A stretch of DNA of 64,000 nt from Larsenimonas suaedae (lineage in GTDB: Bacteria > Pseudomonadota > Gammaproteobacteria > Pseudomonadales > Halomonadaceae), in contig NZ_JAMLJI010000001.1 in NCBI RefSeq assembly GCF_023712105.1, positions 434,001-498,000 on the forward strand. Reading direction: 5' to 3'. Positions 9,898-21,231 of the stretch are shown here, in pieces. Under the pieces are notes generated by a model that saw only the letters and a program-made list of their open reading frames with translations, made no database searches and was not told the DNA's origin. Each line of letters opens with the position of its first letter. Positions within the stretch are counted from its first letter, which is position 1. The translations under genes were made by a program, and so were the position numbers.

Positions 9898-9916
9898 GGT
9901 GCGCTTGAAGCGCACC
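9898..9916 (+). promoter_or_regulatory. Perfect hairpin between infC and rpmI
   Basis: GGTGCGCT (9898-9905) pairs perfectly with AGCGCACC (9909-9916) around a TGA triloop, in the 71-bp gap between infC and rpmI. There is no tight T-run after it. It could be part of the L20 translational operator known from this operon in E. coli, an mRNA processing site or a partial terminator. Only the base pairing is directly seen. Confidence 0.4.
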
Positions 9917-9950
9917 GGCCTTGGATTTTCTTAAAAAAGTTGGAGTTCTC

Positions 9951-10145
9951 ATGCCTAAGATCAAGACTAACCGGGGCGCTGCCAAGCGCTTCAAGAAATC
10001 TGCTAATGGCTTCAAGCACAAGCAGTCTTTCCGTAGCCACATCCTGACCAAAAAGTCGACCAAGCGTAAGCGTCAGCTGCGCGGTATGAAGCAGGTCCAC
10101 GATTCCGATCGTCCCCTGATCATCCGTATGTTGCCGAACCTTTAA
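9951..10145 (+). CDS. rpmI: 50S ribosomal protein L35
   Basis: A 64-residue basic ribosomal protein with the family N-terminus [16 protein letters not shown] and C-terminus ending RMLPNL. The ATG at 9951 follows GGAG with a six-base spacer; a shorter upstream extension in frame is not part of the family. In E. coli, its translation is repressed by L20 and coupled to rplT, which follows after 30 bp here with its own AGGAG. Confidence 0.97.
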   Translation: MPKIKTNRGAAKRFKKSANGFKHKQSFRSHILTKKSTKRKRQLRGMKQVHDSDRPLIIRMLPNL

Positions 10146-10175
10146 TCCGACTTTTAATCCTTTCAGGAGAGCGTT

Positions 10176-10532
10176 ATGCCCCGCGTTAAACGTGGCGTCG
10201 TTGCACGCCGTCGTCACAATAAGATTTTGAAGCAAGCCAAAGGCTATTATGGTGCGCGTTCGCGTACATTTCGTGTAGCCAAGCAGGCCGTCATCAAGGC
10301 CGGTCAGTACGCATACCGCGACCGTCGTCAGCGTAAGCGTCAGTTCCGCGCCCTCTGGATCACTCGTATCAATGCGGCTGCTCGTATTCACGGCATGTCG
10401 TACAGCAAGTTTGTTGCCGGCCTCAAGAAGAGCGGCATCGAGATCGACCGTAAGGTTCTTGCTGATCTTGCAGTACATGAAAAAGCTGCATTTGGTGCGA
10501 TTGTAGAGAAAGCCAAGGCTGCTCAATCGTAA
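10176..10532 (+). CDS. rplT: 50S ribosomal protein L20
   Basis: A 118-residue ribosomal protein needed for early 50S assembly and, in E. coli and Bacillus, the autogenous repressor of this operon. The basic N-terminal extension ([19 protein letters not shown]) and the globular C-terminal domain with [25 protein letters not shown] are complete. AGGAG lies eight bases before the ATG. A strong terminator-like hairpin follows 38 bp after the stop and separates it from pheS. Confidence 0.98.
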   Translation: MPRVKRGVVARRRHNKILKQAKGYYGARSRTFRVAKQAVIKAGQYAYRDRRQRKRQFRALWITRINAAARIHGMSYSKFVAGLKKSGIEIDRKVLADLAVHEKAAFGAIVEKAKAAQS

Positions 10533-10570
10533 GGATACTTGCTCCTTTCCGGAGCTTGTAGCCACTTCGT

Positions 10571-10603
10571 AAGGGAAGAGCATGCCGCTCTTCCCTTATT
10601 TTT
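10571..10603 (+). terminator. Intrinsic terminator or attenuator between rplT and pheS
   Basis: AAGGGAAGAGC (10571-10581) pairs perfectly with GCTCTTCCCTT (10587-10597) and is followed by ATTTTTT. Some transcripts must end here, leaving pheST partly on its own promoter. In E. coli the same gap holds the pheM leader peptide and an attenuator; I see no phenylalanine-rich leader peptide here. Confidence 0.85.
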
Positions 10604-10632
10604 TGTCGGTCTGCCTGTGTTTTGCAATCTAA

Positions 10633-11688
<1,056 letters not shown>

Positions 11689-11709
11689 AAGGCAGGCGAG
11701 TGAGTCTCT

Positions 11710-14082
11710 ATGAAAGTTTCTGAAAAATGGCTGCGCGAATGGGTGTCGCCAGCCCTTGATACCCAGGCGCTTGCCGACCAGATCACCATGGCAGGGCTTG
11801 AAGTGGATGGCATCGAGCCGGCATGTCCTGCCTTCAGCGGCGTGGTCGTTGCCCATGTTGTTGAGGTTAGCCCCCACCCGGATGCCGACAAGCTGAACGT
11901 GTGTCAAGTCGATACCGGCAGTGAGCGCGTCCAGGTCGTTTGTGGTGCTCGCAATATCGCAGCGGGTCAGCGGATTGCATTTGCAACGGTCGGTGCCGTT
12001 CTGCCTGGCGATTTCAAGATCAAGAAAGCCAAACTGCGCGGCGTTGAATCCCGTGGCATGGTCTGTGCAGCTTCCGAGCTCGGTCTTGAGGAAGGGAGTT
12101 CTGATGGCATTCTCGTCCTGCCGGAGACAGCGCCGGTCGGGGAGGATTTTCGCACATGGCTCGACCTTGATGATTCGGTGATTGAGGTCGACCTGACGCC
12201 CAACCGTGGTGACTGCTTAAGCGTTCGTGGTATTGCTCGTGAAGTAGGTGTGCTTAATCGGCTTGGCGTGACTGCCCCGGAAATGGCGGATGCGCCCACT
12301 ACACTGGACGAGCGCCCGACGGTCGAGCTCGCCGCGACCGATCTCTGCCCTCATTATCTGAGTCGAATCGTCAAGGGAGTCGATGTTTCGGCGCCAACAC
12401 CGCTTTGGATGCAGGAGCGTCTTCGCCGTGCAGGCCTTCGGTCGATCGACATCGTGGTCGATGTGACAAACTATGTGTTGCTCGAGCTGGGACAGCCCCT
12501 GCATGCCTTCGATTTCGAGGCAATTTCGGGGGGAATCCAGATTCGCCGTGCCCAGGCAGGTGAATCGCTTGAGCTGTTGGGCGGGCAGAAGGTCGATCTG
12601 CGAGACGACACATTGATCATTGCCGATGACAGTGGGCCGCTGGCCATCGCCGGTATTATGGGTGGCGCTTCTTCCGGTGTTACCGAGAAGACTGCCTCGG
12701 TACTGCTTGAAGCCGCATTTTTTACGCCACTGGCCATCGCCGGGCGCGCACGCTCTTATGGTCTTCACACCGATGCATCACACCGGTTCGAGCGTGGGGT
12801 TGATCCGGGCCAGACCGAGCAGGCCATGATGCGGGCTTCAAGTTTGCTCGTTCAATACGCCGGCGGTCAGGCTGGGCCGATTGTGAGTGCCGGTGGCCGC
12901 GATGAGACGGCTCGCGTTATAGAGCTGAGTGCCGAACGTATCGAACGCACTCTCGGCGTTGCTTTGCCGGAATGGGAGGTCGTGGATATCCTGACCCGGC
13001 TTGGTATGACGGTTCACGCCGAAGGAAATGCGCAGTGGCGCGTTGACGTACCCAGCTGGCGCTTCGATATCTCGATTGATGCCGACTTGATCGAGGAACT
13101 CGCCCGCGTCTACGGCTACAACAACATGCCTGTTCGTCATCCTGCGATGGATATGGCGCCGGTTGTGCGAAATGAGGCCGTCATCTCCGATCGCACACTT
13201 AGAGACCGATTGGTTGATCTTGGCTATCAGGAAGCGATCACCTACAGCTTCATTTCGTCAGAGCTTCAGCATCAGTTTCATCCGGATGCAGTCTCGCCAG
13301 AGCTTCTGAATCCGATCTCAAGTGACATGGCCGTGATGCGCAGCACACTGTGGCCTGGCTTGATCAAAACGCTGCAGCACAATCTGAATCGACAGCAGTC
13401 TCGTGTACGGCTTTTCGAAATAGGGCAAGTGTTCAACGGGTCACTCGATGCGCTGTCTCAGGATAAGCGTTTGGGTGGGCTCATCTATGGCAGCCGCCAT
13501 CCGGAAGACTGGTTCAACCGTTCGGGCGAGGTGGATTTTTTCGACATCAAGGCCGACGTCGAAGCCATCATGGCGCTCGGCGGCGAGCGTCAATGGCGTT
13601 TCGTCCAGTGCGAGCACAGCACGCTTCACCCGGGGCAATCGGCGCAAATCCTTGATGGCGAGACACCGATTGGCTGGGTCGGGGCACTGCATCCCTCGAT
13701 CACGCAAGCCCTTGGTCTCAAGAGCAATGTCTTCGTGTTCGAGCTGGACTATTCTAGTGTCACGATGCGGCGCGTTCCGAGTTTCGAGCCGCTGTCGCGC
13801 TATCCTGAAGTTCGGCGTGACCTTGCCATTGTCGTCGACGAGCGTGTGGTGCTCTCCGATATAACCGACGCCATTGCGACGGTTGCCGGTGAATGGCTGG
13901 TCGACTGGCGCTTGTTTGATGTCTATCAGGGCAAGGGTGTTGAACCGGGCAGCAAGAGCCTGGCGATCGGCTTGACCTGGCAACACCCATCACGCACTCT
14001 CAACGATGATGAGGTGAGCCAGTGGGTTTCGGCCATAATCGAAACGCTCGAAGATCGGTTCGAGGCAAGCCTTAGACGCTAA
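11710..14082 (+). CDS. pheT: Phenylalanine--tRNA ligase beta subunit
   Basis: The 790-residue beta subunit (E. coli 795) binds tRNA-Phe and edits mischarged tyrosine. Visible domains in order are a tRNA-binding OB fold (about 40-150, [25 protein letters not shown]), the B3/B4 editing domain (about 210-385, with [12 protein letters not shown] and [11 protein letters not shown]), the B5 domain (about 400-470), the catalytic-like core and a C-terminal FDX-ACB anticodon domain ([18 protein letters not shown] onward). It is co-directional with pheS and followed after 19 bp by ihfA, as in E. coli. Confidence 0.97.
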   Translation: MKVSEKWLREWVSPALDTQALADQITMAGLEVDGIEPACPAFSGVVVAHVVEVSPHPDADKLNVCQVDTGSERVQVVCGARNIAAGQRIAFATVGAVLPGDFKIKKAKLRGVESRGMVCAASELGLEEGSSDGILVLPETAPVGEDFRTWLDLDDSVIEVDLTPNRGDCLSVRGIAREVGVLNRLGVTAPEMADAPTTLDERPTVELAATDLCPHYLSRIVKGVDVSAPTPLWMQERLRRAGLRSIDIVVDVTNYVLLELGQPLHAFDFEAISGGIQIRRAQAGESLELLGGQKVDLRDDTLIIADDSGPLAIAGIMGGASSGVTEKTASVLLEAAFFTPLAIAGRARSYGLHTDASHRFERGVDPGQTEQAMMRASSLLVQYAGGQAGPIVSAGGRDETARVIELSAERIERTLGVALPEWEVVDILTRLGMTVHAEGNAQWRVDVPSWRFDISIDADLIEELARVYGYNNMPVRHPAMDMAPVVRNEAVISDRTLRDRLVDLGYQEAITYSFISSELQHQFHPDAVSPELLNPISSDMAVMRSTLWPGLIKTLQHNLNRQQSRVRLFEIGQVFNGSLDALSQDKRLGGLIYGSRHPEDWFNRSGEVDFFDIKADVEAIMALGGERQWRFVQCEHSTLHPGQSAQILDGETPIGWVGALHPSITQALGLKSNVFVFELDYSSVTMRRVPSFEPLSRYPEVRRDLAIVVDERVVLSDITDAIATVAGEWLVDWRLFDVYQGKGVEPGSKSLAIGLTWQHPSRTLNDDEVSQWVSAIIETLEDRFEASLRR

Positions 14083-14101
14083 AATAAGGAGAAACACGGC
14101 A

Positions 14102-14413
14102 ATGAGTGCGTTAACCAAGGCCGAACTGGCCGAGCACCTGCATACAGAGCTTGGCCTTTCAAAGCGTGATGCCAAGGATATGGTCGAATCCTTTTTCGAT
14201 GAAATTCGCGGGTGTCTGCGGGAAAACGAACAGGTCAAGCTGTCGGGGTTCGGCAACTTTGATCTGCGCGACAAGAGCGAGCGACCGGGGCGCAATCCAA
14301 AGACCGGGGAAGAAATTCCCATCTCGGCGCGTCGGGTGGTGACCTTTCGTCCGGGCCAGAAGCTCAAAAGCCGTGTGGAAGCTTATAGTGGCAATAACGA
14401 TGATCAGGTATGA
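14102..14413 (+). CDS. ihfA: Integration host factor alpha subunit
   Basis: A 103-residue DNA-bending protein of the HU/IHF family that works as a heterodimer with IhfB in recombination, transcription and nucleoid structure. The alpha-type start [30 protein letters not shown] and the beta-arm segment [26 protein letters not shown], including the intercalating proline region RNPKTG, are intact. It is the last gene of the thrS cluster, 19 bp after pheT, and ends in an intrinsic terminator. Confidence 0.96.
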   Translation: MSALTKAELAEHLHTELGLSKRDAKDMVESFFDEIRGCLRENEQVKLSGFGNFDLRDKSERPGRNPKTGEEIPISARRVVTFRPGQKLKSRVEAYSGNNDDQV

Positions 14414-14432
14414 GCCATGCCTGTTCTGTGTG

Positions 14433-14455
14433 AAAGGCGCCTTTTGGCGCCTTTT
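14433..14455 (+). terminator. Intrinsic terminator after ihfA
   Basis: AAAGGCGCC (14433-14441) pairs with GGCGCCTTT (14446-14454) around TTTT and continues into T residues. It closes the thrS-ihfA transcript. Confidence 0.88.
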
Positions 14456-14484
14456 TCATGAATGCATGTTGTAGGAGAAAAATC

Positions 14485-14934
14485 GTGCCAACCTTGAATA
14501 TCGTGGTTGCAACAGTGTATGGCGGCGCCCTGGATGTTGCCGAGCAGGTTCAGCCTGTATTCGAACAGGCCGGTTACGACGTCAGCATCCTCGAGTCGCC
14601 TTCGATCGATGATGTGACGGTCAAGGCGGCCGAGCTAACGCTGTTTTGTATCTCGACCACCGGCAGTGGGGATTACCCTGGGGGACTGGTGCCGTTTGCT
14701 GCGGCATTGAAGGATCGCCATCCCGACCTTGCAAACCTTCGTTATGGGATGATCGCGCTGGGCGATAGCTCCTATGGTGATACCTTCTGTGGCGCCGGGC
14801 GCGCGCTCGATGCGCTTTTGAGCGAGTGCGGCGCCATACGTCAGGGTGAACGTCTTGAAATCGATGCGATGGAAACCTTCATGGCCGACGACGCGGCCTT
14901 GCCCTGGGTTGAGCAATGGATCGAAACGCTTTGA
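14485..14934 (+). CDS. MioC-like flavodoxin
   Basis: A 149-residue FMN-binding electron carrier. The FMN phosphate loop is ATVYGGALDVAEQ near residues 8-20, and the two isoalloxazine-contact loops are STTGSGDYPGG (about 58-68) and ALGDSSYGDTFCGAG (about 91-105). The absence of a reductase domain makes it a stand-alone flavodoxin like E. coli MioC. The GTG at 14485 is chosen because AGGAG lies directly upstream; an ATG at 14458 in the terminator tail of ihfA has no ribosome binding site. It overlaps the next gene. Confidence 0.85.
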   Translation: MPTLNIVVATVYGGALDVAEQVQPVFEQAGYDVSILESPSIDDVTVKAAELTLFCISTTGSGDYPGGLVPFAAALKDRHPDLANLRYGMIALGDSSYGDTFCGAGRALDALLSECGAIRQGERLEIDAMETFMADDAALPWVEQWIETL

Positions 14935-15323
14935 ACACCAATCTTGCTGCCGCGAGACTCTCGACCATGTGGGGGCTTGCGGTAACGATGCTGGTCGCTA
15001 TTCCGTATTACTGGTGGTTGCGCGACGACACGCGAGAGATTCTGCTCGGCGGCGGAGCCATTGCCGTGGTGATTGCAGCGCTGTTACGCCAGAAAAAGGA
15101 GGGGGTTGCCCCACGAGACGTATTGGCTCGGTTTTTGGGCTGGCTCGTGCTTTTCCTGGGAGTTTACGCCATCGGGCTTTCGGTGGACGCACTTGGATTA
15201 CTGCCGTCACTGCTTGATGCCCAGCGCGTGCCTGCCGCGCTCGCCTGGCTGCCCAAGGCCGGTATCATCGCATTGGTGGTGCAGATAGTTCATGGCCTTT
15301 TGAAGCGGCGTCGCGAGGCGTAA
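14916..15323 (+). CDS. Small inner-membrane protein of unknown function
   Basis: A 135-residue protein with about four hydrophobic segments: residues 15-33, 43-59, 69-92 and 111-127, and a basic C-terminal tail KRRREA, which suggests the tail is cytosolic. I recognise no family. The ATG at 14916 overlaps the flavodoxin by 19 bases; a TTG at 14931 that overlaps the TGA by four bases is an alternative start. Either way the two genes are coupled, which hints at a partner role for the flavodoxin, but nothing in the sequence proves it. Confidence 0.65.
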   Translation: MDRNALNTNLAAARLSTMWGLAVTMLVAIPYYWWLRDDTREILLGGGAIAVVIAALLRQKKEGVAPRDVLARFLGWLVLFLGVYAIGLSVDALGLLPSLLDAQRVPAALAWLPKAGIIALVVQIVHGLLKRRREA

Positions 15324-15350
15324 GCGTGCTTTCAATGGCGGACTTCAGCA

Positions 15351-15376
15351 GGGCCTTGCCGAGTGCGGCAAGGCCC
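15351..15376. terminator. Strong hairpin between convergent genes
   Basis: GGGCCTTGCCG (15351-15361) pairs perfectly with CGGCAAGGCCC (15366-15376) around AGTG. It lies between the ends of the small membrane protein gene and ppnN. There is no T-run on either side, so it may be a factor-dependent or weak terminator. Confidence 0.5.
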
Positions 15377-15397
15377 CTTGGTGCCTCGATGTACGCT

Positions 15398-16759
15398 CTA
15401 CAGGGTGTAACAGGGCACGTATTCGCTGCCGGGCAGCTTCATGCGGCCTTGCTCGACGAAGGACGTGAGTAGCTCATCAAGTCGCGCCATCAGTGCCGGC
15501 TCAGCGTTCAGCTTGAACGGGCCATGTTCTTCGATGGCTCGAATCCCGTTTTCCTTCACGTTACCCGCAACGATGCCCGAAAAAGCGCGTCGCAGATTCG
15601 CTGCGAGCGCGTGGGTCGGCTGTTCCTTGTGCAAGGCGAGCGCCGCCATGGCTTCATGGGTCGGTTCGAACGGGGCCTGAAAATCTTCCGGGATACTCAA
15701 GCGCCAGTTGAAATAGAACGCGTCCTGTTGGTTGCGTCGGAACTCGGTGACGTCATCAACGCCTGCGCGCATGGTGCGTGCCACTTCCGCCGGGTCATCG
15801 ATGATGATCTTGTAGAGTTTTCGAGCTTCTTCGCCGAGCGTGTACGCAATGAAGTCATCGATCTTGCGGAAATACTCCTCGCTGCTGCTCGGGCCGGTAA
15901 AGATGACCGGGAATGGAACGTCCTTGTTCTTGGGATCAAGCAAAATGCCAAGCAGGTAAAGGATCTCTTCGGCGGTACCAACGCCGCCCGGGAAGACGAT
16001 AATGCCGTGGCCCATGCGAACGAACGCTTCGAGGCGTTTTTCGATGTCCGGCATGATGATCAGCTGATTCACGATCGGGTTCGGAGATTCGGCGGCGATA
16101 ATGCCGGGCTCCGAGATACCAAGATAGCGCCCGTGTTTGCGACGCTGCTTGGCGTGCGCAACGTTTGCGCCTTTCATTGGGCCTTTCATGGCGCCCGGGC
16201 CACAGCCGGTGCAGATATCCAGGTCCCGAAGCCCCAGGTGGTAGCCGACGGACTTGCTGTAATCATATTCGACGCGCCCAATGGAGTGGCCGCCCCAGCA
16301 TACGACCAGGCTGGGGTCGTTTGAAGGTGCGAGCACGCCTGCGTTTCGTAGGATATGAAACACTGCGTTGGTTACGCCGTCGGTGGAGTTCAGGTCGAAT
16401 TTGGGCTGATCCTGAATCTCGTTACTGACGTAGACGATGTCACGCAGTACCGAGGAAAGCAGTTCGCGAATGCCTCGAATCATGCGGCCGTCGACAAACG
16501 CATGAGCCGGGGCATTGGTCAGTTTCAAACGTACGCCGCGATCCTGCTGGAGCACTTCGATATCGAAGTCATGATAGGTTTCCAGCACGCTTCGGCTGTC
16601 ATCGGTCAGGGCGCCGTAGTTAAGAATCGCCAATGCGCAGCGGCGCAGAATATCGTGGACGCCGCCGGTAGACGTGTCTCTCAGGCGATTCACTTCCTGC
16701 TGTGATAGGACCTCGAGGCTGCCTTCGGGGGAGATGATGGTTGAAACGGTATCGGTCAT
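15398..16759 (-). CDS. ppnN: Pyrimidine/purine nucleotide 5'-monophosphate nucleosidase (LOG family)
   Basis: Cleaves nucleoside monophosphates to base and ribose 5-phosphate; in E. coli PpnN is stimulated by (p)ppGpp. The 453 residues match E. coli PpnN (454) in length and architecture: an N-terminal domain with ISPEGSLEVLSQQEV and RGVRLKLTNAPAHAFVDGRMIRGI, the LOG core with GTGCGPGAMKGPMKGA and the catalytic signature FPGGVGTAEEI, and a C-terminal extension. The ATG at 16759 has AGGAAAG upstream and overlaps the TGA of the yfcL-like gene by a few bases, so the two are coupled. Confidence 0.93.
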   Translation of the reverse strand: MTDTVSTIISPEGSLEVLSQQEVNRLRDTSTGGVHDILRRCALAILNYGALTDDSRSVLETYHDFDIEVLQQDRGVRLKLTNAPAHAFVDGRMIRGIRELLSSVLRDIVYVSNEIQDQPKFDLNSTDGVTNAVFHILRNAGVLAPSNDPSLVVCWGGHSIGRVEYDYSKSVGYHLGLRDLDICTGCGPGAMKGPMKGANVAHAKQRRKHGRYLGISEPGIIAAESPNPIVNQLIIMPDIEKRLEAFVRMGHGIIVFPGGVGTAEEILYLLGILLDPKNKDVPFPVIFTGPSSSEEYFRKIDDFIAYTLGEEARKLYKIIIDDPAEVARTMRAGVDDVTEFRRNQQDAFYFNWRLSIPEDFQAPFEPTHEAMAALALHKEQPTHALAANLRRAFSGIVAGNVKENGIRAIEEHGPFKLNAEPALMARLDELLTSFVEQGRMKLPGSEYVPCYTL

Positions 16760-17061
16760 TGATGGCTTTCCTGTAGAGCTGAAGCGGTCTGACGGGCGTC
16801 TTCCCAAAGTGTATGGATGCGGTCGCGGTCGGTGTCGTTCATGGCGTCCTGGTCGAATGCCATGCTTAACCAGTGTTCAAAGGTAGCGTCGAAATCATCA
16901 GCTGTGACGTCGGCCGGGTCATAGTCGGCCATTTCAAGCACCAGTTCGACCTGAGGAATGAGGTAGCCCAATTCAAACAGGTCCTCTTCACTGGCCTTGC
17001 TTTCCATTTCCAAAAGGCGAGCCTTGATGGCTTCACCGCGCTGCAATAACAAATCCGGCAT
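16756..17061 (-). CDS. YfcL family protein
   Basis: A small acidic protein of about 101 residues. The segment ASEEDLFELGYLIPQVELVLEMAD and the tail MNDTDRDRIHTLWEDARQTASAL resemble E. coli YfcL, whose function is not known. The start is uncertain: an ATG at 17061 gives the family length, while the frame stays open upstream to the LysR gene and a GTG near 17106 is possible. The stop overlaps the ppnN start (ATGA type), so it is the first gene of a two-gene unit with ppnN. Confidence 0.65.
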   Translation of the reverse strand: MPDLLLQRGEAIKARLLEMESKASEEDLFELGYLIPQVELVLEMADYDPADVTADDFDATFEHWLSMAFDQDAMNDTDRDRIHTLWEDARQTASALQESHQ

Positions 17062-17243
17062 GAGTTCAGAGATCTCGTAGGTTGAAACGTGACCGGATGC
17101 TAACACGGATTTCCAGTCGCGCTCAGCGCTGCGCAACCGATGCGGTTCTGGTATTATCGCCCGCGCACGATGTTGAGCATTGCCGCGTGCTGCAGCGTTT
17201 TTCCCACCGCGTTTCAAAGTCTCAGTGAGTTTTTTTATCCCTC

Positions 17244-18170
17244 ATGTTTAACGCCCAGTATTTTCGGACCTTTATTACCCTGGTCGAGACCGGCAGCTTT
17301 ACGCACACGGCACGCAAGCTGGAAATGACCCAGCCCGGTGTCAGTCAGCATATTCGAAAGCTCGAGAATTACCTCGACAAGACCCTGCTTCGACGTCACG
17401 GGCGGCGATTTACGCTGACCGATGCCGGTCGGCGCGCCTACGACTACGCCATCAAGCTGTTTGCAGAGCATGAGCACTTCCGTCATTCCCTTGATGATGA
17501 TTCCTTGCACAGTGGTGAGTTTCGCATCGCGAGCCCGTCAAGCATCGGTCTGATGTTCTATCCCTTCATGCTTGGCTACCAGCAGGTTCATAGCGGGCTA
17601 ACGTTCAATTACAACTTCGCCTTCAATCAGGACATCGTCCAGGATGTGGCGGCAGGGCGCTATGACCTCGGGCTTGTGTCTGACCCGATCAAACGCTCGG
17701 AGCTTTCCTATACGCTTTGGCATCATGAGCCGCTGTGTCTGGTTGCGCCCGCCGATTTTCGAGGCAACGGCCTGAGCGAGCTGATGGCGCTTGGATTTAT
17801 CAACTATTCCGACGGCATCAATAACGCAAGTCAGCTTTTAAGGGCTAACTACAGCGGGGAATTTCGCTCAATGAGCCATTTTCCGCTCAAGGGCTATACC
17901 AATGAGGTGGGCGTTGTTCTCGACGCCGTCGCACGCGGGCTCGGATTTACGGTGGTATCGCGGGCCGTGCTCGAGACCTCACCCTGGCAGCGTCAGGTAA
18001 TCGAGGTGCCACTGAGTACGCCAGCCTATGAGCCGTTTTATATCGTGACTCGCCAGGACGCGGAGCTGGCCAAACGCTATGACCAGCTGTTGGGCGAGTT
18101 TCGTGAGCAGCGCCGAACCGTACTTTATGGCTACAGTGAAGAGCCCTCGACCGATGTTGTCGAGGATTAA
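17244..18170 (+). CDS. LysR family transcriptional regulator
   Basis: A 308-residue regulator with an N-terminal winged helix-turn-helix (about residues 3-62: FRTFITLVETGSFTHTARKLEMTQPGVSQHIRKLEN) and a C-terminal periplasmic-binding-like effector domain from about 90. The effector is unknown. It is divergent from the yfcL-ppnN unit, with 182 bp between the chosen starts, an arrangement in which LysR proteins often control the divergent genes; no confident T-N11-A operator was identified. It ends before a large palindromic terminator. Confidence 0.9.
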   Translation: MFNAQYFRTFITLVETGSFTHTARKLEMTQPGVSQHIRKLENYLDKTLLRRHGRRFTLTDAGRRAYDYAIKLFAEHEHFRHSLDDDSLHSGEFRIASPSSIGLMFYPFMLGYQQVHSGLTFNYNFAFNQDIVQDVAAGRYDLGLVSDPIKRSELSYTLWHHEPLCLVAPADFRGNGLSELMALGFINYSDGINNASQLLRANYSGEFRSMSHFPLKGYTNEVGVVLDAVARGLGFTVVSRAVLETSPWQRQVIEVPLSTPAYEPFYIVTRQDAELAKRYDQLLGEFREQRRTVLYGYSEEPSTDVVED

Positions 18171-18211
18171 AAGATGTGCTTTGAGATGTGAAAGCGTCGA
18201 GTCATGTAACG

Positions 18212-18259
18212 CGCTACAAAAAACGCCCACCGAGATCTCGGTGGGCGTTTTTTGTAGCG
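18212..18259. terminator. Large bidirectional terminator
   Basis: A perfect 48-bp palindrome centred between 18235 and 18236: each arm has CGCTAC, an A-run (or T-run) and the GC-rich block CGCCCACCGAGAT or its complement. It lies between the convergent lysR and gcvP and carries a T-run on both strands. A second small hairpin (CGGTTCA/TGAACCG, 18258-18278) follows. Confidence 0.92.
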
Positions 18260-18287
18260 GTTCAATCCAGCTGAACCGTAGACCGCC

Positions 18288-18314
18288 AAGGCCCTTATCG
18301 ATAAAGGCCCTTAT
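18288..18314. repeat. Short direct repeat at the gcvP 3' end
   Basis: AAGGCCCTTAT occurs at 18288-18298 and again at 18304-18314, each followed by a TCGATA-containing segment. The second copy abuts the gcvP stop codon. It looks like a small local duplication. Confidence 0.6.
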
Positions 18315-21191
18315 TTATCGATAGTGCTCGATGGACGGGCAGCTGCACACGAGGTTTCGGTCGCCGTGAACATTGTCGACTCGGTTGACGCTCGGCCAGT
18401 ACTTGCTGTCGATGTCGCCGGACGGGTAGAGCGCGGTGGTGAGGCTGTACGGGCGCTGCCATTCGGCCAGGCTGTCTCGATGCGTGTGCGGTGCATTGAC
18501 CAGCGGGTTGTCGTCGGCAGGCCATTCGCCTGAGACGATACGATCAATCTCCTTGCGAATGCCGATCATGGCATCACAGAAGCGGTCCAGCTCTCTGAGC
18601 GACTCGGATTCGGTCGGCTCGACCATCAGCGTACCCGCCACCGGGAACGACATGGTCGGTGCATGGAAGCCGTAATCGATTAGCCGCTTGGCGATGTCTT
18701 CCTCGCTGATGCCGGCTTCCGCCTTGAGACGGCGAAGATCAAGAATGCATTCGTGAGCAACGTTGCCCTGTGTGCCCTTGTAGAGAATCGTGTAATGCGA
18801 TGAAAGCCGGTGGGCGATGTAGTTGGCATTGACAATGGCAAGCTCTGAGGCGCGTGTCAGGCCCTTTTCGCCCATCATGGTGATGTACATCCACGAGATC
18901 GGCAGGATCGAGGCGCTGCCGAACGGCGCCGAGGCGACCGCACCGGTTGCGTCATTGGTGCTGGTGCTGCGATGCCCAGGCAGATACGCCGCCAGATGCG
19001 CCTTGACGCCGATCGGGCCCATGCCCGGCCCGCCACCGCCGTGGGGGATACAGAAGGTCTTGTGCAGGTTCAGGTGCGAGACGTCACCGCCATAGTCGCC
19101 AGGGCGACACAGGCCGACCTGAGCGTTCATGTTGGCGCCGTCGATGTACACCTGCCCACCGTGCTCATGAACGATCTCACAGGCCTTGCGCACGCCCGCT
19201 TCGAACACACCGTGCGTCGACGGGTAGGTCAACATGATGGCGGAGAGGTTATCGCTGTGCTTGGCCGCCTTGGACGCGAGATCGTCGAGATCGATGTTGC
19301 CCTGGCTGTCGCACTCAACGACCACCACTTGCATATCGGCCATGGTCGCAGAGGCCGGGTTGGTGCCGTGGGCGGAGCTTGGAATCAAACAGATGTTTCT
19401 GTGTGCCTGGCCGTTGGCCTTCTGATAGCCACGAATGGCGATCAATCCGGCGTATTCACCCTGGGCACCTGAATTGGGCTGCATCGAGACACTGTCGTAG
19501 CCGGTGATTTCGGCAAGGTAGTCTGAAAGCTCGGTGATCAGCGCCGCGTAGCCGTGGGTCTGCTCGGACGGCGCGAACGGGTGCATGTTGGCAAATTCCG
19601 GCCAGCTGATCGGAATCATTTCGCTGGCGGCGTTCAGCTTCATGGTGCAGGAGCCGAGCGGGATCATCGAGTGCACCAACGAGAGATCCTTGTTCTCGAG
19701 CCGCTTCATGTAACGCATGAGTTCGGTTTCGCTGCGATAGCGTGTGAACACCGGGTGCGTCAGAAAATCAGAGGTACGTTCGAGCGATTCCGGAATGCCG
19801 GAGATGTTCTGCTCGATAACGCGTTGATCAAGCGAGGACCAGCTCTTCTCTCGGTTTTTCGGAATCAGCACCTCACACAGGCGGTCAAGGTCTGTAAGCG
19901 TGGTGGTTTCGTTCAGGCTGATTCCGACTCCGCCATCGGGTCGATAGCGAAGGTTGATGCCAAGCGCTTCCGCCCGCGCTCTGAGCTCAGCCGGGGCATA
20001 GTCATCGAGGGTCAACGTATCAAAGTAGCGCTCATTTCGAAGAGAGATGCCGGCCTCACGCAGCGTCTGTGCCAGGAGTGTCGTCAGGCGGTGGACGCGA
20101 GAGGCGATGGTAATCAACCCGTCCTTACCGTGATAGACCGCATAGAAGCTTGCCATGTTGGCCAGTAGTGCCTGGGCGGTGCAGATGTTGGACGTCGCTT
20201 TCTCTCGACGGATGTGCTGCTCGCGCGTCTGCATGGCCATGCGCAGCGCCACCTGGTCGCGGCTGTCCTTGGAGACGCCAATGATCCGGCCGGGGATGGA
20301 GCGTTTCAGCGCATCGCTTGCGGCAAAGAAGGCGGCATGAGGGCCGCCATACCCCATCGGGACACCAAAGCGCTGGGCGCTTCCAAAGACGATGTCGGCG
20401 CCGAACTGGCCCGGTGCTTCGAGAAGGGCAAGGCTCAGCGGGTCGGCTGCAACGGCCACCATGGCGTTGCTGTTATGGGCCGTGTCGATGAGCGGGGCAA
20501 GCTCATGAATGTGCCCGCTTTCGCCACAATACTGTACCAGCGCCCCGAAGACGTCGTACTCGCCCAGCGTTTCGGCCGGGCCCGTGACCAGCTCGATGCC
20601 CATGTAGTGGGCACGGGTTTCCACCACGTCTCGCGTTTGCGCGAAGACATCGTCTGCAATGAAGAAGCGGTTGCTCTTGTTCTTGCGATTGGCTCGACGA
20701 CAAAGCGCCATGGCCTCGGCCGCGGCCGTTCCCTCATCGAGCAGCGACGCATTTGCCACCGGCATGCCGGTCAGATCGATGATCATCTGCTGAAAATTGA
20801 GCAACGCTTCCAGCCGGCCCTGGGATATTTCGGGCTGATAGGGCGTGTAGGCGGTGTACCAGCCCGGGTTTTCAAGCACGTTGCGCAGGATCGGCGACGG
20901 CGTGTGGGTGGGGTAGTACCCCTGGCCGAGATAGCAGGTGGCTACGGTATTTTGCGACGCGATGGCCCGCAGCCGCGTCAGCGCTTCTGCCTCGCTGGTC
21001 GGCGGCGCCAGCGCCAGCGGTTTATCCAGGCGAATGTCTGCCGGGATGGTGGCCTCGATAAGGTGGTTGACCGTATCCCACCCCATGTCGCCGAGCATAT
21101 GAGTCAAGGCATTGGTGTCCGGCCCGTTGTGCCGGCTCAGAAATGCATCGGATTGGACGAGGTCTTGAAGCGGGCGAGCGTCGAACGTCAT
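18315..21191 (-). CDS. gcvP: Glycine dehydrogenase (decarboxylating), P protein
   Basis: PLP enzyme of the glycine cleavage system: decarboxylates glycine and transfers aminomethyl to the lipoyl arm of GcvH. The 958 residues match the single-chain form (E. coli 957) with two homologous halves. The second half has the PLP lysine in HLNLHKTF followed by the glycine-rich loop [13 protein letters not shown], and [11 protein letters not shown]. The N-terminus [11 protein letters not shown] is typical. It lies 90 bp downstream of gcvH with a perfect hairpin in the gap. gcvT is encoded apart, on the other strand. Confidence 0.97.
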   Translation of the reverse strand: MTFDARPLQDLVQSDAFLSRHNGPDTNALTHMLGDMGWDTVNHLIEATIPADIRLDKPLALAPPTSEAEALTRLRAIASQNTVATCYLGQGYYPTHTPSPILRNVLENPGWYTAYTPYQPEISQGRLEALLNFQQMIIDLTGMPVANASLLDEGTAAAEAMALCRRANRKNKSNRFFIADDVFAQTRDVVETRAHYMGIELVTGPAETLGEYDVFGALVQYCGESGHIHELAPLIDTAHNSNAMVAVAADPLSLALLEAPGQFGADIVFGSAQRFGVPMGYGGPHAAFFAASDALKRSIPGRIIGVSKDSRDQVALRMAMQTREQHIRREKATSNICTAQALLANMASFYAVYHGKDGLITIASRVHRLTTLLAQTLREAGISLRNERYFDTLTLDDYAPAELRARAEALGINLRYRPDGGVGISLNETTTLTDLDRLCEVLIPKNREKSWSSLDQRVIEQNISGIPESLERTSDFLTHPVFTRYRSETELMRYMKRLENKDLSLVHSMIPLGSCTMKLNAASEMIPISWPEFANMHPFAPSEQTHGYAALITELSDYLAEITGYDSVSMQPNSGAQGEYAGLIAIRGYQKANGQAHRNICLIPSSAHGTNPASATMADMQVVVVECDSQGNIDLDDLASKAAKHSDNLSAIMLTYPSTHGVFEAGVRKACEIVHEHGGQVYIDGANMNAQVGLCRPGDYGGDVSHLNLHKTFCIPHGGGGPGMGPIGVKAHLAAYLPGHRSTSTNDATGAVASAPFGSASILPISWMYITMMGEKGLTRASELAIVNANYIAHRLSSHYTILYKGTQGNVAHECILDLRRLKAEAGISEEDIAKRLIDYGFHAPTMSFPVAGTLMVEPTESESLRELDRFCDAMIGIRKEIDRIVSGEWPADDNPLVNAPHTHRDSLAEWQRPYSLTTALYPSGDIDSKYWPSVNRVDNVHGDRNLVCSCPSIEHYR

Positions 21192-21231
21192 GCAGGTGCC
21201 TGTATCAGGTGGAAACCGAAGAGATAAGGAT

